Positions 1-5,155 of a DNA stretch of 7,535 bases are shown here, piece after piece. Position 1 is the first letter of the stretch. Each line of letters begins with the position of its first letter. Position numbers and translations under genes: made by a program. The notes under the pieces were generated by a model. That model searched no databases. It was given only the letters and a program-made list of their open reading frames with translations, and had not been told where the DNA came from. The DNA comes from a bacterium (lineage in GTDB: Bacteria; Verrucomicrobiota; Verrucomicrobiia; Limisphaerales; UBA11358). The DNA is taken from assembly GCA_021781185.1 (NCBI GenBank), contig JAJXXI010000338.1, forward strand, positions 1-7,535. The letters run 5' to 3'.

Positions 1-593
1 AATACCCAGCAATCCGAAGGGCCGGGGTTGTGGATCATGGACAATTTTGTCGGATTATAGAAGGCCGACCAGTTGCCGCCTCCGCCCTGGCTGGGGGAGA
101 ACCATTTTGAGCCATCGCCCATCGCGCCGTTCATCGCGCAGGTCCGCAAACGGTTGGCCCATCCCAACGCTCTCTGGGTGCTGGAAAGTTTGTTGTCCGC
201 CGGGCAGATAAACATTTTTAGCGAATTGGCGACGTAACTTCCCAACAGCGCGGTGCCATAGAGGGGGCTATCAGCCGTTAGATACAATGTGTTGGTGTTT
301 TTTTGATTGCCGCTCCAGTCCATGCTCACACCGTAAGGGCAAATCCAGTTTTTCGATTTGATGGCACCTGGTTCGGGATACTGATCGTTGTTGCTCACCA
401 GCCGGTCGTTGTTATCGTTGGCATACATGAACCAGGCCAGCCCCAACTGCTTGTAATTGCTCATGCACGAAATGGAAATCGCCCGCATTTTGGCGCTGCT
501 CAAGGCCGGCAGCAACATGGCCGCGAGTATGGCGATGATCGCGATGACCACCAACAACTCAATCAAGGTGAATCCTGTCTTTCGTGGTTTCAT
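1..593 (-). CDS. DUF1559-like pseudopilin (prepilin-type N-terminal methylation domain), C-terminus cut by window edge
   Basis: This is an open frame of 197 codons reading off the low-coordinate end of the window, so the C-terminus is missing. It starts at an ATG whose product begins [16 protein letters not shown]. That is a class III (type IV pilin/pseudopilin) leader: a short basic leader ending in Gly7, Phe8 as the new N-terminus after prepilin peptidase cleavage, Glu12 at mature position 5, and a hydrophobic helix to about residue 31. The globular part carries a YANDNNDRL segment near residues 57-65 and an ICPAD motif at 129-133, both typical of the large pseudopilin-like family of Verrucomicrobiota, Lentisphaerae and Planctomycetes. 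The H-X9-DG motif usual near the C-terminus would lie beyond the window. Such proteins are membrane-anchored and probably extracytoplasmic; their individual roles are largely unknown. No Shine-Dalgarno sequence precedes the ATG. The family call is secure, the function is not. Confidence 0.93.
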   Translation of the reverse strand, partial: MKPRKTGFTLIELLVVIAIIAILAAMLLPALSSAKMRAISISCMSNYKQLGLAWFMYANDNNDRLVSNNDQYPEPGAIKSKNWICPYGVSMDWSGNQKNTNTLYLTADSPLYGTALLGSYVANSLKMFICPADNKLSSTQRALGWANRLRTCAMNGAMGDGSKWFSPSQGGGGNWSAFYNPTKLSMIHNPGPSDCWV

Positions 594-628
594 ATAATCA
601 AAACATCGCAAAGTAATTTTGTCATGCT

Positions 629-660
629 CAGCCCGGCCGGATCGTTGCCCGGCCGGGCTG
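629..660 (-). terminator. GC-rich hairpin, second of two after the repeat protein; possible terminator
   Basis: A perfect 12-base-pair inverted repeat is formed by arms at 629-640 and 649-660 (core AGCCCGGCCGG / CCGGCCGGGCT) with an 8-base loop. It lies 36 bases after the stop codon of the repeat protein and 35 bases before the pseudopilin start. It is the most stable simple hairpin I found in the window. No run of U follows it on the minus-strand transcript, so a classical intrinsic terminator is not proven. An RNA-stability stem or a rho-dependent arrangement is equally possible. Confidence 0.55.
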
Positions 661-664
661 GTTT

Positions 665-690
665 GGTCCGGTCTGAAATCAGGCCGGACC
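665..690 (-). terminator. Stem-loop immediately after the repeat-protein stop codon
   Basis: Arms at 665-675 and 680-690 form an 11-pair stem with a 4-base loop. On the minus-strand transcript one internal position is an A-C mismatch (it would be a G-U pair on the other strand), and the other ten pairs are Watson-Crick. The stem begins 6 bases beyond the TAA stop at 697-699. With the second hairpin at 629-660 it forms a tandem pair occupying most of the 103-base gap. Its position argues for a 3' end or mRNA-protecting structure. A following U tract is absent. Confidence 0.5.
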
Positions 691-696
691 GGTTGT

Positions 697-2436
697 TTAT
701 TGTTGGATCAGGCGGAAGAACAGGTTGCCAGTGCCGGCCGGCCAGTTGGTCACACTGATCAAACCGTTCGTCGAATTAACCCCGGAACTCCACACCGCAC
801 CGCTGGTTTCCGGATGGCTGACCCAGTTGTTACCGGTCAGACTCGTGCTGGTCTGCACCTGCACATTGGGGGCACCCAACCAGGACAGGGCAATGTTGCC
901 GCCGGCAGCGCTTTTCACAGCCAATTGTCCGAAAGCCGGCTCGTTATACTGGTTGCCGAATGTGTCCATCGGCAGTGTGTAGGCACCGGTGGCGGTGGTC
1001 CGGATGTAGCGGCCGTGATTGCTGCCGTTGCCGGCCTCATTGTCCGCCCCGTTAATTCCATACTTGTAAACCAGGTTCAACGCCGTTCCGGCCGGGATTG
1101 AGAACGTGCCGGAATAAACCAGGCTGGGCGGATTGTTGGTCAGAAGGTAGGAGGAGAGGCTGATCGGATCCCAACTCTGCCATGATCCGGTAAAGGCAGC
1201 GCTGTTGACAAAGACGAAATCCGAACCAGGATTGAACGCCGTGGTCGTTCCGTATTGAACGGCATTGGTCATGTTGACCGAGAAGGTGACGTCGATGTTG
1301 GAGGACAGGAGGTCGTAGGGCGAAACATCGCTGAAATAGGCCGTCGGCACGCTGACACTGTCGAGCAGGGGCACCGTGTAAGAGCGGTTATTGCCGCCGG
1401 TGGAGGAAGGCTGTTCATAGACCGTGCCGCCAGGGCCGTTGTAGGTGAACTTGTATCCATTGGCAGAGCCCTGGCCCAAGGTATAGGTCACATAGTAGAG
1501 GTTCGTGTTGCTGGCCCCCGGATTGTTGGTCATGGTGTTGACGGCGTCATTGTTCCAGTCACCGTTGATGCCCTGGCAAAACACTCCATAACTCGGGGAC
1601 CAATTGCCAAATTGGAGCTGGGCGGACATATCTACGGAGAAGGTCACCTGGCTCAGCGGCGCGTAGGGTGCATCGCCGAAGAAAAACAAGGCATTGGTCA
1701 AGGGAGATGTCACCGGCATTGCAAAAAAACGGTTGCCGCCACCATCGTTCAACGTCGCGTTTACTTCGTAATTGCCGTTCTCCACAAACTTGTAGTCCAT
1801 GGCGGCATAAGGCGAATTCGTGATGCTGAAAGTGGTTGTGTAAACATTGGATGTCACCAAACCATATTGGTTGGTGATCATGATCGAGGGATCATGGGTC
1901 ATTGCGTTGACGCCCGTCCAGCCGTTGAAATTTCCGTTCACCGTCACGACGCTGGAGTCATTCGTGAACAGGCCCAGATTAATCTGTTGCGACATGTCCA
2001 CCTGAAATGTCACATCCTGAGCCACTGGCGTGCCGGCATCGTTGTAGAAGGGCGTCGGTAAAATCAAACTGGCCCCGCTGGTTGACGGGAGGATCACCGC
2101 GCGGTTGTTGTAATCGGCTGTGCCTTCGTAGCTATAGCTCGAGCCATCGGCCGAGGTCGTAAATTTGTATTGCAAGACACCCCCATTGGCATCCGCCGTG
2201 TCGTTGACCGTGTTGGTGTAAACGGTGCTGGAGCCTTCTTGAACCAGATTGAGTTGCCCCCATGCGTTGAATGAGCCGGAGACGGCAACGTAACCGGGAT
2301 TGGAGACCGCGCCTAAGTCCACGCTGAATGTGACAAGGGTGCTATTGGCGGCTTGGGCGGACAAGATGCCAGCAGCGCAAAACAGCGCCCCCGCTATGAG
2401 TGCCAATTTTTGTGATTTGGTTTTCTGTGTTTTCAT
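697..2436 (-). CDS. Secreted protein with four starch-binding-like (CBM/early-set) repeats and a beta-rich C-terminal domain
   Basis: The protein has 579 residues. Residues 1-29 form a Sec signal peptide: a basic start, a hydrophobic stretch at 11-24, and likely cleavage after SAQA or nearby. Four tandem modules of about 107-122 residues begin at V35, V142, V264 and V383. Each opens with VTFSVDM or a close variant, then a short Trp motif (FNAW 56-59, FNGW 170-173, INGDWN 290-295, SWQSW 418-422), a YKF/YKY strand (90, 215, 328, 457) and an N-N-R or G-R-type turn followed by an aromatic strand. This pattern matches the CBM20/CBM48-like and SusE/F-like beta-sandwich that binds starch-type glycans in known families. 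Residues from about 503 to the end form a separate beta-rich domain ending FFRLIQQ, a C-terminus style common on exported verrucomicrobial proteins. No catalytic domain is visible, so binding or structural display of glycans is the inferred role. The upstream region carries the 17-base repeat at 2508-2524. No Shine-Dalgarno precedes the ATG. A general cell-surface adhesin is the main alternative. Confidence 0.85.
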   Translation of the reverse strand: MKTQKTKSQKLALIAGALFCAAGILSAQAANSTLVTFSVDLGAVSNPGYVAVSGSFNAWGQLNLVQEGSSTVYTNTVNDTADANGGVLQYKFTTSADGSSYSYEGTADYNNRAVILPSTSGASLILPTPFYNDAGTPVAQDVTFQVDMSQQINLGLFTNDSSVVTVNGNFNGWTGVNAMTHDPSIMITNQYGLVTSNVYTTTFSITNSPYAAMDYKFVENGNYEVNATLNDGGGNRFFAMPVTSPLTNALFFFGDAPYAPLSQVTFSVDMSAQLQFGNWSPSYGVFCQGINGDWNNDAVNTMTNNPGASNTNLYYVTYTLGQGSANGYKFTYNGPGGTVYEQPSSTGGNNRSYTVPLLDSVSVPTAYFSDVSPYDLLSSNIDVTFSVNMTNAVQYGTTTAFNPGSDFVFVNSAAFTGSWQSWDPISLSSYLLTNNPPSLVYSGTFSIPAGTALNLVYKYGINGADNEAGNGSNHGRYIRTTATGAYTLPMDTFGNQYNEPAFGQLAVKSAAGGNIALSWLGAPNVQVQTSTSLTGNNWVSHPETSGAVWSSGVNSTNGLISVTNWPAGTGNLFFRLIQQ

Positions 2437-2493
2437 GGGTGGTTAGGAGATGTGGAACATGATGTTTGGAACGATCTCAAGCTAGGGGCACTC

Positions 2494-2549
2494 AGCTTCT
2501 TCGGCAATCGCATGTTTGTGCGGTGATTGTGCAGGATAATGAAGAAGCT
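2494..2549 (-). repeat. Nested inverted repeats around the 17-base element upstream of the repeat protein
   Basis: Perfect 9-base arms AGCTTCTTC (2494-2502) and GAAGAAGCT (2541-2549) enclose 38 bases. Inside are a CAAT/ATTG pair (2505-2508 with 2526-2529) and a CGCA/TGCG pair (2509-2512 with 2519-2522). The whole could fold as a bulged cruciform or as a 5'-leader hairpin if transcription starts above 2549. The outer arms are not present around the second copy of the 17-base element, so they are specific to this gene. Confidence 0.5.
2508..2524 (-). promoter_or_regulatory. 17-base repeated element, copy 1 (candidate operator or promoter element)
   Basis: Minus-strand sequence ACCGCACAAACATGCGA, identical to 7506-7522. 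It ends 71 bases before the ATG of the repeat protein. It contains CGCA-N6-TGCG, an imperfect dyad of the kind a dimeric regulator could bind. The repeat is seen directly; the regulatory role is inferred from its intergenic location and its matched distance in front of two transcription units. Confidence 0.5.
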
Positions 2550-2729
2550 TATTTAATTCGTCCGGCAACCCTCATCTTGTCACCGGGGCAAAACAGCTCT
2601 TCGAGCCACCGCCCCATCCCATCCACTGGAAATGAAAACTTGGCGTTCAAGATGTTCACCTGCTGTGTTTGTGAAAGACGGCACGCGCCGGGGCTTCTGG
2701 CCTCATCGTTATTGACGGGCCAAGCCCGT

Positions 2730-3131
2730 TCAGAAAAGCCGGTCCAACGGCGCGGCGTCCCGGGCCGTTTGCCAGTAGGAGGTTGCGGCGCGGGGTTGTT
2801 TGAGTTGGAGCAGATCCTTGCCCGCCAAGCGCAGCAACAGGCCCACCGGCGTGAGGATGAACAGAAAAAACAGCACCAGCAGAACGCGGCCGGTGACCTG
2901 GCTGACAGCAAATCCAAGCCGCATCGAAAACCGGTGGTAGCTGCGAAACCAGCGCGGTTGCAGCAGCGCCGCAACCACGACCGCGGCAAACAAACCCAGA
3001 CCTGTTCGCCAGACACCGGGCGTCAGCCCCTGACGCCAGCGCAGCAGCGAGCTCAGGAGCGCCAGCCCCAGCGCGGTCAGCACGGCGGACTTTCGCCATT
3101 CCTTCGGTTCATCCTTGAGGTCCAGCTTCAT
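2730..3131 (-). CDS. SxtJ-type small membrane protein, partner of the carbamoyltransferase
   Basis: The protein has 133 residues. Hydrophobic segments lie at about 16-30, 44-57 and 83-104, separated by basic stretches (RWRQ 31-34, QPRWFRSYHR 58-67), and an SYW motif sits at 118-120 near the C-terminus. Size, topology and position directly after a NodU/TobZ-type carbamoyltransferase match the SxtJ family, named from the cyanobacterial saxitoxin cluster and widely found beside carbamoyltransferases. Its biochemical role is not established; anchoring or assisting the soluble enzyme at the membrane is a guess from context. The ATG lies a single base after the carbamoyltransferase TGA, and no clear Shine-Dalgarno is present, so its translation is probably coupled to the gene before it. 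It is the last gene of the operon. Confidence 0.82.
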   Translation of the reverse strand: MKLDLKDEPKEWRKSAVLTALGLALLSSLLRWRQGLTPGVWRTGLGLFAAVVVAALLQPRWFRSYHRFSMRLGFAVSQVTGRVLLVLFFLFILTPVGLLLRLAGKDLLQLKQPRAATSYWQTARDAAPLDRLF

Positions 3132-3132
3132 T

Positions 3133-4956
3133 TCAATCGGCCTGTGGGGCGACGCGGCGTTCCAGCCTGCCCTTCGGTTGCGCCCGGCGTTCGATCACGA
3201 AACTGCCGATGACGAGAAAATCCATTTCCGTGTTCATAAAACAACGGTAGGCGTCATCCGGCGTGCAGACAATCGGTTCGCCGCGCACGTTGAACGACGT
3301 GTTTACCAGCACGCCGCAGCCGGTCGCCTGCTCGAAGCGCAGCAGCAAGTCGTGCAGGAGCGGATGGCCTTCCGGCGAAACCGTTTGGATGCGCGCTGAA
3401 TAATCCACATGTGTCACGGCGGGCAGCGAGGAGCGCTCGGCCTTGAGCAAATCAATGCCAGTCAGATTGGTTGGCAGCGGCTTGCGCAACTCCGGTTTTA
3501 CGGGCGCGACGAGAAGCATGTAAGGTGAATCGGTGTCCAATTCGAAATAATCCGCCACCCGCTCGCGGCGGACGATCGGCGCGAACGGCCGGAACGACTC
3601 GCGAAATTTCACCTTGAGGTTCATCACTGACTGCATCTTGGGCGACCGTGCGTCGCCGATGATCGAACGGCTGCCCAGCGCGCGCGGGCCAAATTCCATG
3701 CGGCCCTGAAACCAGCCGATGACCTTTTCCGTTTGCAAAAGCCCGACCGTGAAATCAAGCAGCGCCGATGGTTCCAGCCTTTGAAAGACGGCTCCGTTTG
3801 CTTTCAGGATGGCTTCAATTTCGTCATCCGAGAATCCCGGTCCAAGCAGGGAGGCCTGCATCGAATCATTCGGCTCCGCCTGGCGCGGCGGCGCCTCCGG
3901 ATGCAGATGCCACGCCGCCAGCGCCGCGCCGAGCGCGCCGCCGGCATCCCCGGCGGCCGGCTGAACCCAGATCCGCTCAAAAATCTTTTCGCGCAAAATC
4001 AAACCGTTCGCCACGCAGTTCAGCGCCACGCCACCGGCGAGACAAAGGTTTTTCAAGCCGGTGGTTTCGCGGGCGTGGCGCGCCAGCTTGAGCATGATGT
4101 CCTCCGTGACCGACTGGATGGAACGCGCCACGTCCATGTGCCGCCGTTCGATGCGTTCCTCCGGCCTGCGCGGCGGTCCGCCCAGCAACGCGTGGAATTT
4201 TTCATTCGTCATCGTGGTGCCGTGCAGGAAATTGAAGCAGGCCAGGTTCAGCCGAAACGAGCCGTCCGGCTTCACGTCAATCAACTCGCGGCGAATGGCG
4301 TCGGCATATTTCGGTTCGCCATAGGGCGCGAGGCCCATCAGCTTGTATTCGCCCGAATTGATGCGGAAGCCACAATAGTAAGTAAACGCCGAGTAAAGCA
4401 GGCCGAGCGAATGGGGAAAGCGGATTTCCTGGAGCGTTTTGATCTCGTTCCCCTGTCCACGTCCGATGGTCGTGGTCGCCCATTCGCCAACGCCGTCAAT
4501 CGTCAGGATGGCCGCCTCGTCGAACGGCGAGGGATAAAACGCGCTGGCCGCGTGCGACTGATGATGCTCGGTGAAAAGAAGCGGGCAGTCCGGTTTCAAT
4601 CCCGGCAGCGCGGCACGGATGGCCTTGCGCAAATCCAGTTTTTCCCCGAGCCAGTTGCTGATGGCGGTGGGGAATGTTTTCAAGCCGCCGGGCGCCACGG
4701 CGAGATATGTTTCCAGCAGCCGCGTGAATTTCAAAACCGGTTTGTCGTAAAAAACCACCGTGTCGAGTTGCGACTCCTCCAGCCCGGCCTGTCGCAAACA
4801 AAACCGGACGGCCCGGGCGGGAAAATCGGGGTCGTTCTTTTTGCGGGTGAACCGTTCCTCCTGCGCCGCGGCGATGATTTTCCCATCGCACAACAGGGCC
4901 GCCGCGGCGTCGTGGTAATACGCCGAGAGGCCGAGAACATGGCGCGGCGCGGGCAT
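3133..4956 (-). CDS. NodU/TobZ-family O-carbamoyltransferase
   Basis: The protein has 607 residues, the normal full length for the family. It transfers a carbamoyl group from carbamoyl phosphate, through a carbamoyl-adenylate, to a hydroxyl on its substrate, in the cytoplasm or at the inner membrane face. The N-terminal Kae1-like part shows HDAAAAL at 15-21, an HxxxH metal-site motif in HHQSHAAS (H131 and H135), DGVGEW at 154-159, GEYKLMGLAPYG at 202-213, LAGGVALNCVANG at 306-318 and GDAGGALGAAL at 336-346 (D337 being the likely third metal ligand). The C-terminal YrdC-like part shows FQGRMEFGPRALGSRSI at 416-432, ESFRPFAPIV at 453-462 and NTSFNVRGEPIVCTPDDA at 552-569. All expected motifs are present, so the enzyme should be active. 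The ATG follows the DUF5989-type stop by 3 bases. The acceptor cannot be deduced; nodulation-factor or antibiotic names would be overcalls, and a surface glycan or specialised metabolite are both possible. Confidence 0.95.
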   Translation of the reverse strand: MPAPRHVLGLSAYYHDAAAALLCDGKIIAAAQEERFTRKKNDPDFPARAVRFCLRQAGLEESQLDTVVFYDKPVLKFTRLLETYLAVAPGGLKTFPTAISNWLGEKLDLRKAIRAALPGLKPDCPLLFTEHHQSHAASAFYPSPFDEAAILTIDGVGEWATTTIGRGQGNEIKTLQEIRFPHSLGLLYSAFTYYCGFRINSGEYKLMGLAPYGEPKYADAIRRELIDVKPDGSFRLNLACFNFLHGTTMTNEKFHALLGGPPRRPEERIERRHMDVARSIQSVTEDIMLKLARHARETTGLKNLCLAGGVALNCVANGLILREKIFERIWVQPAAGDAGGALGAALAAWHLHPEAPPRQAEPNDSMQASLLGPGFSDDEIEAILKANGAVFQRLEPSALLDFTVGLLQTEKVIGWFQGRMEFGPRALGSRSIIGDARSPKMQSVMNLKVKFRESFRPFAPIVRRERVADYFELDTDSPYMLLVAPVKPELRKPLPTNLTGIDLLKAERSSLPAVTHVDYSARIQTVSPEGHPLLHDLLLRFEQATGCGVLVNTSFNVRGEPIVCTPDDAYRCFMNTEMDFLVIGSFVIERRAQPKGRLERRVAPQAD

Positions 4957-4959
4957 GGT

Positions 4960-5112
4960 TCAGAGAAACGGATACAGCGCCCAGACGATGCCCGAGCTGG
5001 CGGTGAACAGCAGGATGGCCCCGAGCAGGAGCAGCACCGCGATCAGTGGGATGAGCCACCACTTCTTTTCCTGCCGGGAAAATTTAAAGAACTCTTTTAA
5101 TAACGACCACAT
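4960..5112 (-). CDS. DUF5989-type single-span small membrane protein
   Basis: The protein has 50 residues, starting at MWSLLKEFF. It has an amphipathic basic N-terminus (KEFFKFSRQEKKWW, residues 6-19) followed by one membrane helix at about 20-37 with a Leu-rich core, and a short tail ending ALYPFL. Length, the KKWW motif entering the membrane helix and position directly before a carbamoyltransferase match the DUF5989 family, whose function is unknown. A longer in-frame reading reaches to 5280, but it would overlap the SGNH/TPR gene for more than 100 bases and the family normally begins at this Met, so the short form is preferred. The gene starts 43 bases after the SGNH/TPR stop and ends 3 bases before the carbamoyltransferase start. 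Inferred role: membrane subunit or recruiter for the carbamoyltransferase, together with the SxtJ-type protein. Confidence 0.87.
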   Translation of the reverse strand: MWSLLKEFFKFSRQEKKWWLIPLIAVLLLLGAILLFTASSGIVWALYPFL

Positions 5113-5155
5113 GGCGATGTTTTTTCGGGGTTGGGTTTTTGGCCGGGACCATGGA

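Larger units (their letters stand above)
2437..2729. other. Intergenic region between the carbamoylation operon and the repeat-protein gene
   Basis: These 293 bases hold no gene I can support. The half near 2436 carries a 17-base sequence shared with 7506-7522 and a 9-base inverted repeat flanking it, so the promoter of the repeat protein probably lies here. The part near 2729 would hold the 3' end of the operon. The only stem there is a 6-base-pair one at 2715-2729 that overlaps the SxtJ-type stop codon. I could not place convincing -35 and -10 boxes. Confidence 0.6.

Noticed and set aside
303..758. 151-codon plus-strand frame over the pseudopilin and the hairpin region
   Set aside because: It runs antisense through the conserved pseudopilin N-terminus and then through the hairpins; no coding character.
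1255..2061. 268-codon open frame on the plus strand
   Set aside because: Antisense to the repeat-protein gene; His/Val/Gly-rich shadow composition, no domain.
2715..2729. Small hairpin ACGGGC-TTG-GCCCGT at the end of the SxtJ-type gene as operon terminator
   Set aside because: The stem is only 6 pairs with a 3-base loop, it overlaps the stop codon and no U tract follows, so it is too weak to call a terminator.
2466..3212. 248-codon plus-strand frame across the intergenic region and the SxtJ-type gene
   Set aside because: It would span the 17-base element and be antisense to the SxtJ-type gene; the translation is low-complexity Gln/Arg-rich.
3733..5100. 455-codon open frame on the plus strand
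   Set aside because: It lies fully antisense to the motif-rich carbamoyltransferase and DUF5989-type genes; the translation is rich in Arg, Gln and Gly with no recognisable domain, as expected for an antisense shadow in GC-rich DNA.
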